12,956 nt of DNA from an uncultured Christensenellaceae bacterium (GTDB lineage: Bacteria > Bacillota > Clostridia > Christensenellales > CAG-314), in contig CAJUIV010000031.1 in the NCBI GenBank assembly GCA_910586905.1, positions 1 to 12,956 of the forward strand, written 5' to 3'. This document shows, one piece after another, positions 1 through 6,704 of the stretch. Position 1 is the first letter of the stretch, and each line of letters opens with the position of its first letter. The position numbers were made by a program, and so were the translations under genes. The notes beneath the pieces were generated by a model, which saw nothing but the letters and a program-made list of their open reading frames with translations, had not been told where the DNA came from and did not search any database.

Positions 1-115
1 GAATCTGCATATCCGCGGAATCTGCGTGAGACCTTTGGGAGGAGATAATTATTTATATTTTTGTTAAAATATATAATAAATTCAGAGAAAAAATCTCTTT
101 ATTTAATTTTCACGC
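1..115. other. Left edge: possible 3' tail of an upstream gene, then AT-rich spacer
   Basis: Bases 1-48 are richer in G and C than what follows and contain an 8-bp direct repeat (GAATCTGC at 1-8 and 18-25). One plus frame stays open from the edge to a TAA at 46-48. Another stays open to a TAA at about 65-67 and reads ..IRGICVRPLGG.., which faintly recalls the C-terminal VRPV/VRPL ending of FISUMP-type surface domains. Neither frame can be chosen from so few codons. From 49 to 115 the DNA is plain AT-rich spacer. A preceding gene probably ends here, but its identity is open. Confidence 0.2.
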
Positions 116-145
116 TTGACTTTGTTTTGTTTAGTGTGTTAAAAT
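116..145 (+). promoter_or_regulatory. Promoter of the AAA15 ATPase/rloB operon
   Basis: TTGACT at 116-121 and TAAAAT at 140-145 are separated by 18 bp, and TGT directly before the -10 makes it an extended -10. The predicted transcript start, about 152, lies 20 nt before the ATG at 172. It lies downstream of the longer TTG-initiated reading frame that begins at 61, so it supports the shorter protein. Confidence 0.7.
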
Positions 146-161
146 TAAATAAACTTAATTT

Positions 162-166
162 GGAGG
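162..166 (+). promoter_or_regulatory. Ribosome binding site that fixes the ATPase start
   Basis: GGAGG lies 5 nt before the ATG at 172. The alternative TTG at 61 in the same frame has no such site and lies upstream of the promoter. The protein from 172 begins MLIKLSVENFKSFNE, the usual N-terminus of this ATPase family. Confidence 0.8.
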
Positions 167-171
167 ATAAA

Positions 172-1518
172 ATGTTAATTAAGTTGAGCGTTGAAAATTT
201 TAAATCTTTTAATGAATTAGTAGAATTTTCGATGATAGAATCTAATAAATACAGAGATAAAAGCAATCATAAAATCAGAATACAAAATGCGGATATTCTC
301 AAACACGCCGTTATATACGGAGCTAACGCTTCGGGTAAATCAAATTTGATTGAGGTTCTTGATTTTATTCAATTTTGCTTAAAGAAACGTATTGCCGTTT
401 CTGACCAGAATTCATTTTGCAAAATTTATGAAGAAAACAAGTCCAGACCGAGTAAGTTCGAATTACAGTTTTCTGTAGGCGACAAAGTGTATGCGTACGG
501 TTTTTCCGCAAAATTAGCAGAAAGAATTTTTACTGAAGAATGGCTTTACGAATTGACGTCATCGGGGAAAGCTATTAGAATTTTTGAGAGGGTGATGGGC
601 GAAAAAATCGAATTCGGCGAGTTTTTACAAAAGAATAAAGAAGATTTCAACAGATTAAATACTTATATTGAAGATTTTTCCGAAAATAATGGAGAATTAT
701 TTTTGAAAGAATTAAATCGAAACAAGAAATTCGGCGGAGACTCTGCGTTAAAAATATTTAACGACGTTTACGGATGGCTGACTAAAAATATTATAGTTAT
801 AACGCCTAGCAGCGCATTGATGGATTTTAGTTTTTATACCGATGAATCGACGGATAAAATATGCGGAGTGATTAAAATTTTCGATACCGGAGTTACGCAA
901 ATCAATATACGTGAATTAACAGTCGATCAGTTACAAAACAGTGTTTCTAAAGAAATATTTGCTGATATAATGCAAGAGGTTAAAAAGACTGTAGAAAGCG
1001 AAAATAAAAAACCCGTCCGTATAACGATACGTTCTCAGATAGATTATTTTACTATAAAAGTTGAGCCAGACGATACTTTAAAAATCACTACGTTGAGTTT
1101 AAAGCACGGCAATGCCTTTTTCGATTTCACTTTTAAAGAAGAATCCGACGGTACGAGAAGATTATTGGAAATACTGGATTTGTTATTCGTAAAAAAAGAC
1201 GACGTTGTTTTTGTCGTAGACGAATTGGAGCGTAGTCTGCATCCGAAATTGATCCAAAGATTTTTGGAATTATTTAACGAAAGACACAGTCACAGAAAGA
1301 CTCAGTTGATATTTACCACGCACGAGTCGTCTATTATGGATCTCGATATTTTCAGGCGCGACGAGATTTGGTTCGTGGAAAGAAATAAAGATAACGTCAG
1401 TTCTATTTATTCGTTAGACGTTTTTAAAGAAAGATACGATAAAAAACTCAGCAAGGCTTACTTGGAAGGACGTTACGGCGCGATTCCCGTTTTTCAAAAT
1501 TTTAGCTTTGAGGAATAG
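172..1518 (+). CDS. AAA15-family ATPase (RloA/AbiLi-like), phage-defence component
   Basis: A 448-residue SMC/ABC-like ATPase of the COG1106 type. Visible motifs are the N-terminal strand IKLSVENFKSF, Walker A GANASGKSN (50-58, Lys56), a signature-like ESDGTRRL (324-331), Walker B running into DELERSLHP (350-358, Asp350/Glu351), a switch histidine in TTHES (His384), and the family's GRYGAIP near the C-terminus (433-439). The long middle region is the usual variable insert. The next gene starts 2 nt after its stop and is an RloB protein. Known pairs of this kind are RloA-RloB (first seen within type I restriction loci) and the lactococcal abortive-infection system AbiL, in which the ATPase is thought to sense infection or control the Toprim-like partner. 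The family call is strong; the defence role is inferred from homology and the pairing. No restriction genes are visible here. The gene is AT-richer than its neighbours, compatible with horizontal acquisition. Confidence 0.85.
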   Translation: MLIKLSVENFKSFNELVEFSMIESNKYRDKSNHKIRIQNADILKHAVIYGANASGKSNLIEVLDFIQFCLKKRIAVSDQNSFCKIYEENKSRPSKFELQFSVGDKVYAYGFSAKLAERIFTEEWLYELTSSGKAIRIFERVMGEKIEFGEFLQKNKEDFNRLNTYIEDFSENNGELFLKELNRNKKFGGDSALKIFNDVYGWLTKNIIVITPSSALMDFSFYTDESTDKICGVIKIFDTGVTQINIRELTVDQLQNSVSKEIFADIMQEVKKTVESENKKPVRITIRSQIDYFTIKVEPDDTLKITTLSLKHGNAFFDFTFKEESDGTRRLLEILDLLFVKKDDVVFVVDELERSLHPKLIQRFLELFNERHSHRKTQLIFTTHESSIMDLDIFRRDEIWFVERNKDNVSSIYSLDVFKERYDKKLSKAYLEGRYGAIPVFQNFSFEE

Positions 1519-1520
1519 TT

Positions 1521-2222
1521 ATGCTTCCGTTAAAAGAGTTTTCAAGTTGGAATACGCGTCCTGCCGATGGGTTACCCGAAAGAGAACCCTACCGAAAATA
1601 TTATTTTTTGTGCGAAGGTGCAAATACTGAAAGGTGGTATTTTGAGCAACTTATAAATGACAGGAAAATTTTAAATATTCATCCGAATATTGACGTCAGA
1701 TATATGGAAAAAACCGGCGAAGACAAAAACAAAGCCAATCCCAAAAGTTTATTGAAATTAGCAAAAAACATAGAAAAGCAAGAAGAATTTAAAAAATTCA
1801 ATGACGTTATAATTTTAGTATTCGACGCTGATATTTATAAAGATAAACCTTTGGATTATGATAAAATCGTATCTTCGGCAAAAAGTAAAAATTATCAAGT
1901 TGGCGTGACGTATCCCAGCTTTGAACTGTTTTTGCTGTTACATATTGGCGACTCTGTCAATAAGCATATTCTACCTAATAAATGCGAGATTTTAGACAAC
2001 GATTTTGTGGGCAATAAACGTTATGTAAGCAAGTTGTTTACCGATGTTACTCAAATGAACGCAAAAAAGAATCGGGGGATTGCAGATTTAACTGAAAACT
2101 TGGAAATTGCCATTAAACAAGAAAAGAAATTGAATCAAAACGTTAACTGTTGTATAGGCAAGTTGACCAGCAATATCGGTAAAATCATATCGGATATTCA
2201 AAATGATAAAGGTTGCGATTAG
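1521..2222 (+). CDS. rloB: RloB/AbiLii-like protein with Toprim-type acidic motifs
   Basis: A 233-residue protein matching the RloB family by motif. LCEGANTE (30-37, Glu32) corresponds to the Toprim glutamate, VFDADIYKD (100-108) supplies the DxD pair, YPSFELFLLLH (131-141) is the family's characteristic P-x-FE-x-x-LLLH block, and the C-terminal LTSNIGKII (215-223) resembles the family's usual ending. Toprim-like folds with Glu and DxD usually coordinate Mg2+ for nucleic-acid cleavage, so this is the likely effector of the pair, possibly cutting DNA or RNA on infection; that is inference. ATG 1521 follows the ATPase stop by 2 nt, with GAGGA at 1510-1514 inside the end of that gene, so the two are co-translated. 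The transcription unit ends at the hairpin just downstream. Its AT-rich composition matches its partner. Confidence 0.85.
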   Translation: MLPLKEFSSWNTRPADGLPEREPYRKYYFLCEGANTERWYFEQLINDRKILNIHPNIDVRYMEKTGEDKNKANPKSLLKLAKNIEKQEEFKKFNDVIILVFDADIYKDKPLDYDKIVSSAKSKNYQVGVTYPSFELFLLLHIGDSVNKHILPNKCEILDNDFVGNKRYVSKLFTDVTQMNAKKNRGIADLTENLEIAIKQEKKLNQNVNCCIGKLTSNIGKIISDIQNDKGCD

Positions 2223-2226
2223 AGAA

Positions 2227-2261
2227 AAAAGCAGTGACGGTATTGACCGTCACTGCTTTTT
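2227..2261. terminator. Bidirectional terminator between rloB and plsX
   Basis: A perfect 14-bp stem (2227-2240 with 2247-2260) encloses the loop TATTGA and is flanked by A6 on the left and T5 on the right. It therefore gives a U-tract in both directions and serves the two convergent units, rloB (plus) and plsX (minus). Confidence 0.9.
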
Positions 2262-2271
2262 AGTGGTTAAG

Positions 2272-3297
2272 TTATTGATTGTTGTTTGCCGTCGCCGCGG
2301 TTATTGCTTCGGATATAGCTTGGCATAGATTGTTTGCTTCCATATTGTACGCTTGTTTTACGCATTGGTAAACGGCTTCCGCTTTGCTGCTGCCGTGTCC
2401 TTTAACAATCGTTTTTGCGGCGCCCAAAAGTACCGCTCCGCCGTAATTATTGTAGTCCATCAAATCTTTAATTTCGTACATTTTCTTTTTTATCAGCAAC
2501 GCGCCTATTTTAGATTTAAAACTGGAAAGCATTGATTTTTTGAGCAATTTCATCAATTCCAAACAAGCGCCCTCGGTAGATTTTAATAGAACGTTTCCGC
2601 TGAATCCGTCGCAAACCACAAGGTCGAAATCCCCGCTTAATAAATCGCGGCTTTCCATGTTTCCGACAAAATTGATAGCGGCGGTGTCCTTTAACAGTTG
2701 GTAAGTTTCTTTTCTTAATGCGTCGCCTTTTTCCTCTTCCGCGCCGATATTCAAAAGCGCGACTTTGGGGTTTTTAACGCCGTACGCCTTTTGCAGATAC
2801 AGACTGCCCATAACGGCAAATTGCTGCAGATATACGCTGTCGCAGTCTACGTTTGCGCCGCTATCGCAAATGCCTACCGTTTTACCCTGCCGCATAGTCG
2901 GCAGAATAGGGCAGAAAGCGGGGCGTTTCACTCCTTTTATACGTCCTACGCGCAGTACCGTTCCCGCAAGCAGCGCACCTGTCGAGCCGAGGCTTACAAG
3001 CGCCCGCGCGTCCGAGTCGGTTTTTAAAAGTTCGAAAGCTCGACTCATCGAACTGTCTTTTTTTGTTTTTATCGCTTCCGTAGGTTTGTCGTTACAGCTT
3101 ATAACTTCCGAAGCGTGCAAAACTTCCAAGCGGGTTTTATCGTATTTTTCTTTGGCAAGAAGCGGAACTATTTGGGATTCGTCGCCTACAAGAGTTATAT
3201 TCAAATTTTTTATTTCGTTCAGCGCTTTAACCGCTCCGCTGACGTTTACCGACGGACTGTTGTCTCCGCCCATTGCGTCTACTACTATTTTAATCAT
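2272..3297 (-). CDS. plsX: Phosphate acyltransferase PlsX
   Basis: This 341-residue protein has the full PlsX pattern: VDAMGGDNSP (6-15), SLGSTGALLAGT (102-113), RPAFCPILPT (125-134), DSGANVDCD (145-153), LLNIGAEEEKG (181-191), FVGNMESRD (210-218), VCDGFSGNVLLKSTEG (228-243) and a C-terminal HGSSKAEA (301-308). The family converts acyl-ACP to acyl-phosphate at the membrane surface, feeding PlsY in phosphatidic-acid synthesis. Length is normal. ATG at 3297 is preceded by GAGGT with 5 nt spacing. The usual neighbours (rpmF, fabD, fabG, acpP, rnc) are absent: plsX is alone, between a terminator and its own promoter. A leader of about 245 nt suggests control before translation. I see no clear FapR operator. 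Confidence 0.97.
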   Translation of the reverse strand: MIKIVVDAMGGDNSPSVNVSGAVKALNEIKNLNITLVGDESQIVPLLAKEKYDKTRLEVLHASEVISCNDKPTEAIKTKKDSSMSRAFELLKTDSDARALVSLGSTGALLAGTVLRVGRIKGVKRPAFCPILPTMRQGKTVGICDSGANVDCDSVYLQQFAVMGSLYLQKAYGVKNPKVALLNIGAEEEKGDALRKETYQLLKDTAAINFVGNMESRDLLSGDFDLVVCDGFSGNVLLKSTEGACLELMKLLKKSMLSSFKSKIGALLIKKKMYEIKDLMDYNNYGGAVLLGAAKTIVKGHGSSKAEAVYQCVKQAYNMEANNLCQAISEAITAATANNNQ

Positions 3298-3541
3298 TTT
3301 TACCTCTGTTAATCGGCAATGCCGGTTTTACTAACGGTTTAATTACGTTTTACCAAGATATAATTTCTAATCAATTATTGGTTTAAAGCGTTTTTCGATA
3401 TAATTACGTTTAGATAATCTTTCTTAAATTTGGTTAATTATCCGATTATATCGAACACTGATACGGTTTTCGGTACGCAATGCTTTTGCGGCATAATACG
3501 GTGTAATTAAATCCGGATAAGACCGGTTAAACCTAGTTGAT
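3298..3541 (-). promoter_or_regulatory. Long structured 5' leader of plsX
   Basis: About 245 nt separate the predicted transcript start (near 3541) from the plsX ATG. The leader contains an 11-bp perfect inverted repeat (3394-3404 with 3445-3455) that can enclose a second 6-bp stem (3413-3418 with 3437-3442). The 11-mer TAATTACGTTT (plus-strand reading) occurs twice, at 3340-3350 and 3401-3411. I match it to no known riboswitch, T-box or ribosomal leader, and there is no terminator-like U-run. No small gene with a ribosome site is seen in it, and there is no rpmF. Confidence 0.45.
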
Positions 3542-3547
3542 TGCTTA

Positions 3548-3576
3548 ATTATAGCATTTTTAAAAACGCTCGTCAA
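3548..3576 (-). promoter_or_regulatory. Promoter of plsX
   Basis: On the minus strand TTGACG (3571-3576) and a perfect TATAAT (3548-3553) are separated by exactly 17 bp, with TG at the extended -10 position. Transcription should start near 3541. It is divergent from the plus-strand promoter at 3635-3663; 58 bp lie between the two -35 boxes. Confidence 0.85.
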
Positions 3577-3634
3577 TAAATATGAGATTTTAACAAAACT
3601 CAACGGATATTTGCGGTGTTATTGTTACATAAAG

Positions 3635-3663
3635 TTGACTTGCTCATTATAAAATGTTATAAT
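3635..3663 (+). promoter_or_regulatory. Promoter of the GNAT-like gene
   Basis: TTGACT (3635-3640), 17 bp, TATAAT (3658-3663), with TG just before the -10. The predicted start is near 3670, leaving a leader of about 258 nt before the ATG at 3928. Confidence 0.85.
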
Positions 3664-3669
3664 AATTAA

Positions 3670-3927
3670 CAAACTGTAATCAATGCGCTATTTGTCGATT
3701 TTTAATTTCGAACTTACAAAAACGACAAAGAAAAATATCCTATTTGCGCCGGTTGATAAAATAGCGGCAACAGTACTTTTAGTTTGCAGCGTAACAGAAA
3801 TAGCCGCGAGAATTTTTTTTAAAGTAAAATTTGGATTGAAAGTAAAACGTATCAGATAAAAATTCAAATAAACTCGCTTACGGCGATTAAACCGCACGTT
3901 AAAATAACGCAAAGGACGTAAAAATAA
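3670..3927 (+). other. Long 5' leader of the GNAT-like gene
   Basis: Transcribed but mostly unexplained. It contains a 7-bp inverted repeat (TTTGTCG 3691-3697 with CGACAAA 3723-3729) and GCGGC (3764-3768), which can pair with GCCGC (3803-3807) just before a T8 run at 3813-3820. That could be a weak attenuator, but the T-run starts 5 nt after a 5-bp stem with a 34-nt loop. A 58-codon ORF lies in the same stretch. I recognise no known RNA family. Confidence 0.3.
3683..3859 (+). CDS. Possible 58-residue basic membrane peptide in the GNAT leader
   Basis: An ATG about 13 nt after the predicted transcript start opens a 58-codon frame that ends 68 nt before the acetyltransferase. The product would have basic ends (TKTTKK near the start, KVKRIR at the end) around a hydrophobic stretch at about residues 28-47, such as IAATVLLVCSVTEIAARIFF. 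There is no Shine-Dalgarno site, so it would have to be nearly leaderless, which is the main argument against it. I do not recognise the sequence. It may be chance in a noncoding leader. Confidence 0.2.
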   Translation: MRYLSIFNFELTKTTKKNILFAPVDKIAATVLLVCSVTEIAARIFFKVKFGLKVKRIR

Positions 3928-5049
3928 ATGGTTGAAATTTGTGAAGTTAAAACAGCGAAACAACAAAAACAATTTCTTCAATTCCCTTTGAAGCTGTATA
4001 AAAATAATCCGTATTTCGTCCCTCCTCTTTACGGCGATGAAAAACAAATATTCAGCAAGGACTATATGTATTACGACCAAGCCGAAGCCGTATATTTCAA
4101 CGCTTACAGAGACGGAAAAATGATCGGTCGGATATCCGGTATATTGCAAAAAGCCGCCAATGCAAAGTGGGGGCAAAACCGCGCCAGATTCACCCGTTTT
4201 GACGCTGTGAACGACCAGGAAGTTGCTAACGCGTTATTTGCTGCGGTAGAAAATTGGGCAAAAAACAAAAACGCAGACGAAATTGTAGGTCCTTTGGGGT
4301 TTTCCGACCTTGAACGCGAGGGGTTGCTTATAGAAGGTTTCGACCAACTCGCAACTTTCGAAGAGCAGTATAACTACGATTATTATCAAAAGCTTATTGA
4401 AAATTGCGGTTACGGTAAAGACGTAGATTGGGTGGAACGCAAAGTACGCATTCCTAAAAACGGCGTAGACTCTCGCATTGCTAAAATAAGCGCCGAAATG
4501 ATGGAAAAATACGAGCTGCACTTTGTTGATGCTAAAAATACCAACGATTTTTTGAAAAAATACGTAGACCAAATTTTCCGGATTTGGGACGAAACTTACG
4601 ATAAAATTTACGGCACGGTTCCTTTTACCGATAAAGTGAAAAAGGCTATGCTTGTGAATTTTAAACTGGTTATAGACTTGCGTTTTATCACCGCAATCGT
4701 AGATAAAAACGATAAAATAGTAGCTTTCGGCGTCGTCTTTCCTTCTATGGCTAAAGCTGTGCAAAAGTCCGGCGGAAAGTTAACGCCCGCTTGTTTGATA
4801 AAACTGCTGCGAGATATCAAAAACCCGAAAATTGTGGATATGGCTTTAATAGGCGTGGTTGACGAATACAAAAACAAAGGTATCGCCGCGGCTCTTGTAT
4901 CCGTGTTCAGCGAACGTATGGCAAACTTCGGAGTAGAATACGCCGAAACGAATTTGATGTTGGAATATAACAGTCCAATACAAAATTTATGGAAGCATTT
5001 CGATACCGAACTTCACAAACGCCGTCGTTGTTTTATCAAAAAAATATAG
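3928..5049 (+). CDS. GNAT-fold acetyltransferase-like protein (YghO-like family)
   Basis: A 373-residue protein. The N-terminus carries NNPYFVPP (26-33), typical of a family of long GNAT-like proteins often annotated as YghO-like or hypothetical acetyltransferases. The C-terminal region has the GNAT acetyl-CoA pattern: the strand VDMALIGVV followed by EYKNKGIAAAL (313-323, equivalent to R/Q-x-x-G-x-G/A), then ETNLMLEYNSPIQNLWKHF (340-358), which fits the last GNAT strands and helix. GPLGFSDLEREGLL (121-134) is another strongly patterned block. The substrate is unknown. It is predicted to be cytosolic, with no signal peptide or membrane segment. AAAGGA at 3911-3916 lies 11 nt before the ATG, a somewhat long spacing. 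It is monocistronic, with its own promoter and a weak hairpin after the stop. The fold call is fairly safe; the exact activity is not. Confidence 0.75.
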   Translation: MVEICEVKTAKQQKQFLQFPLKLYKNNPYFVPPLYGDEKQIFSKDYMYYDQAEAVYFNAYRDGKMIGRISGILQKAANAKWGQNRARFTRFDAVNDQEVANALFAAVENWAKNKNADEIVGPLGFSDLEREGLLIEGFDQLATFEEQYNYDYYQKLIENCGYGKDVDWVERKVRIPKNGVDSRIAKISAEMMEKYELHFVDAKNTNDFLKKYVDQIFRIWDETYDKIYGTVPFTDKVKKAMLVNFKLVIDLRFITAIVDKNDKIVAFGVVFPSMAKAVQKSGGKLTPACLIKLLRDIKNPKIVDMALIGVVDEYKNKGIAAALVSVFSERMANFGVEYAETNLMLEYNSPIQNLWKHFDTELHKRRRCFIKKI

Positions 5050-5058
5050 TAATCTAAG

Positions 5059-5080
5059 CGAGCGAATAAACGCTCGTTTA
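5059..5080 (+). terminator. Weak terminator after the GNAT-like gene
   Basis: CGAGCG (5059-5064) and CGCTCG (5071-5076) form a 6-bp GC-rich stem around AATAAA, starting 9 bases after the stop. Only a short T-run (TTTAAT) follows, so termination may be incomplete. A T8 stretch further on (about 5117-5124) has no hairpin of its own. Confidence 0.45.
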
Positions 5081-5147
5081 ATATCGTTACAAAAATAATA
5101 AAAAAGGCTGCGTTTTATTTTTTTATATAAAATTTCAGCTAACGTTA

Positions 5148-5205
5148 ACCACTTAGTGGTATTATTTCAGAAAATAATGTGTAATTATCTATATATAAGA
5201 TAATT
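5148..5205. promoter_or_regulatory. Three consecutive inverted repeats upstream of the DegV-family gene
   Basis: Three adjacent dyads are visible: ACCACTTAGTGGT (5148-5160, 6-bp arms), ATTATTT-CAGA-AAATAAT (5161-5178) and AATTATCT-N7-AGATAATT (5183-5190 with 5198-5205). The last ends 2 nt before the ribosome site AGGAG (5208-5212). No good -35/-10 pair is visible. A possible extended -10 (TGG-TATTAT, 5157-5165) overlaps the first dyad, and TATATA sits in the loop of the third. They could be repressor operators, RNA hairpins or both. Confidence 0.4.
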
Positions 5206-5218
5206 TTAGGAGTTTATC

Positions 5219-6046
5219 GTGCTTAGAGTTTTGGTTGATTCCGGTAGCAGTATAAAGTTCAGCGAGCAGGAAAAGCTTAACGTCGAGATTATTCCGCTTA
5301 GATATTTAATGGGAGAAAAAGAATATTTAGACGGTTTGGACGAAACTATAGACGAATTTTACAAGCAGCTTATAGATAATCGTTTGTTTCCTCAAACGTC
5401 TCTTCCTCAGCTTGACGTTTTAAAAGATAAAGTAGACGGATACGCTGCTCAGGGCGACGACGTTATAATTATTACAATTTCGTCTAAAATTTCCGGCACA
5501 TACAACGCAGTATGCAAGTTGTTTGAAGGCGTTTCGAACGTACACGTTGTAGATTCGCTTTCCGCAGTAGGCGGACTTAGGCTTATTGTTGAGGAGATAA
5601 ACCGTAACCGTGAATTGCCCGTCGACGAAATACTTGTAAAAGTAAACGCTCTTGTTCCGCGTATACGCGTTATAGCAATTCCCGAAACTTTAGACTATCT
5701 TTTAAAGGGTGGCAGACTGTCAAAAAAAGAGTGGCTTTTCGGAAGTATCTTAAATCTTAAACCGCTAATTTCCATAATAGACGGAACGGTTAAAGTCGCT
5801 TCTAAAAAGATAGGTCTGAGAATGGCTATGCGGGAGTGCGCAGATACGTTAAAGCGGTGGAACTGCGACGAAAACTATCCTATAATCGCGTCCTATACTT
5901 ACAATGCAGAAAACCTAACAAAGCTCATCCAAATGACGGACGAAGCGTACAAGCCGTTGATGTCCGAATACGACAATCTATGCCCCGTTATAGCCTGCCA
6001 CTGGGGACCCAACGCTTTCGGATTTGTATTCGTAAGAAAAAACTAA
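5219..6046 (+). CDS. DegV-family (FakB-like) fatty-acid-binding protein
   Basis: A 275-residue protein with the DegV family blocks in order: VDSGSS (6-11), TSLP (60-63, usually TSQP/TSQPS), ISSKISGTYNA (87-97), LDYLLKGGRLSK (158-169), LNLKPLISIIDGTV (178-191) and HWGPNAFG (261-268). Known members bind one fatty acid; FakB types present it to the kinase FakA, producing acyl-phosphate for phospholipid synthesis. That would link it functionally to plsX in the same window, but no fakA is seen here, so the role is inferred. It starts with GTG, 6 nt after AGGAG. Length is normal for the family and the protein is cytosolic. The gene stands alone between a dyad-rich upstream region and a strong terminator. 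Confidence 0.92.
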   Translation: MLRVLVDSGSSIKFSEQEKLNVEIIPLRYLMGEKEYLDGLDETIDEFYKQLIDNRLFPQTSLPQLDVLKDKVDGYAAQGDDVIIITISSKISGTYNAVCKLFEGVSNVHVVDSLSAVGGLRLIVEEINRNRELPVDEILVKVNALVPRIRVIAIPETLDYLLKGGRLSKKEWLFGSILNLKPLISIIDGTVKVASKKIGLRMAMRECADTLKRWNCDENYPIIASYTYNAENLTKLIQMTDEAYKPLMSEYDNLCPVIACHWGPNAFGFVFVRKN

Positions 6047-6057
6047 TTAGCAACGTT

Positions 6058-6089
6058 AAGATAGCCGGTATTTATCGGCTGTCTTTTTT
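6058..6089 (+). terminator. Terminator of the DegV-family gene
   Basis: A 10-bp stem with one G-U pair (6058-6067 with 6076-6085) encloses an 8-nt loop and runs directly into T6. It is a classic intrinsic terminator, 11 nt after the stop codon. Confidence 0.9.
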
Positions 6090-6095
6090 ATGTGC

Positions 6096-6124
6096 TTGAC
6101 ATTTCTAATGGCATAATACAAAAT
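6096..6124 (+). promoter_or_regulatory. Promoter of the three-gene unknown operon
   Basis: A perfect TTGACA lies at 6096-6101, right after the preceding terminator. The -10 is less certain: CAAAAT at 6119-6124 gives a 17-bp spacer, while an extended -10 TGG-CATAAT (6109-6117) is a better box but badly spaced from the TTGACA. Either places the transcript start about 30-40 nt before the ATG at 6162. Confidence 0.55.
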
Positions 6125-6161
6125 TTCGTTAGACAACAAGTATCATAGTGAGGAAAGTTCG

Positions 6162-6704
6162 ATGTTACGGGAATTTAACAAATTATGCAAAGAAAAAACT
6201 TTATGTGAAATATATACCGACGCCGCCGATACAAATACGTTCGGAGTAGGACTGATTTTAGCTTGCGACGAAGAATTTTATATTTTAAATTGCGTCGATA
6301 AATACGGCTTTTACGACGGGGTAACTTGCGCTCTAATCGCTGACGTTTACCGTATTTCAACCGATACGGTATACTTAAAAGAGATAAGCAAGTTGGCAGA
6401 CTATAATAAAGTATCGCTGGAAGATAAAACGAGTTATTGCGACAACTTAATAATCGGTTTTTTAAATCGCATCAAAAATGAAAAACGTATTTGCGCAATA
6501 GAATTGTGCGAAAGCGATTGCGACGACGTTTACGGACGTATTACTGAAGTGGATTCGACGCAAGAAATTATTAAAATAGCGACGGTAGATTCTCACGGAC
6601 AAAACGACGGAATAACAGTAATCGATATTAAATCCGTCAGCGAAGTTTATTATCGAACGCGCTATACCGAGAGATTGGAAGCGTTGAACGGACAAGAGCA
6701 ATGA
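6162..6704 (+). CDS. Unrecognised protein with an internal duplication (possible pair of small beta-barrels)
   Basis: This 180-residue protein is not recognised. Its two halves align. Residues 39-78 contain VDKYGFYDGVT (45-55) followed by a strand-rich ..IADVYRIS..VYLKEISKL. Residues 135-175 contain VDSHGQNDGIT (142-152) followed by ..IKSVSEVYYR..YTERLEAL. The shared pattern is V-D-x-[YH]-G-x-x-D-G-[VI]-T, then D[VI]xxV/Yx[IV] and a final amphipathic stretch. Each unit looks like mostly short beta strands, so two Sm-like or SH3-like small barrels are possible, but that is only a guess. It has no signal peptide or membrane segment. GAGGA at 6150-6154 supports ATG 6162. The gene overlaps the next one by ATGA, so the two are probably translationally coupled. 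It has many Cys and Asp residues but no clear metal-binding motif. Confidence 0.8.
   Translation: MLREFNKLCKEKTLCEIYTDAADTNTFGVGLILACDEEFYILNCVDKYGFYDGVTCALIADVYRISTDTVYLKEISKLADYNKVSLEDKTSYCDNLIIGFLNRIKNEKRICAIELCESDCDDVYGRITEVDSTQEIIKIATVDSHGQNDGITVIDIKSVSEVYYRTRYTERLEALNGQEQ

Noticed and set aside
2765..3334. Long open frame antisense to plsX
   Set aside because: The plsX motifs are complete on the other strand; this frame has no motif or ribosome site.
3439..3494. 18-codon minus-strand mini-ORF in the plsX leader, considered as a leader peptide or a remnant of rpmF
   Set aside because: It has no Shine-Dalgarno site and no similarity to ribosomal protein L32.
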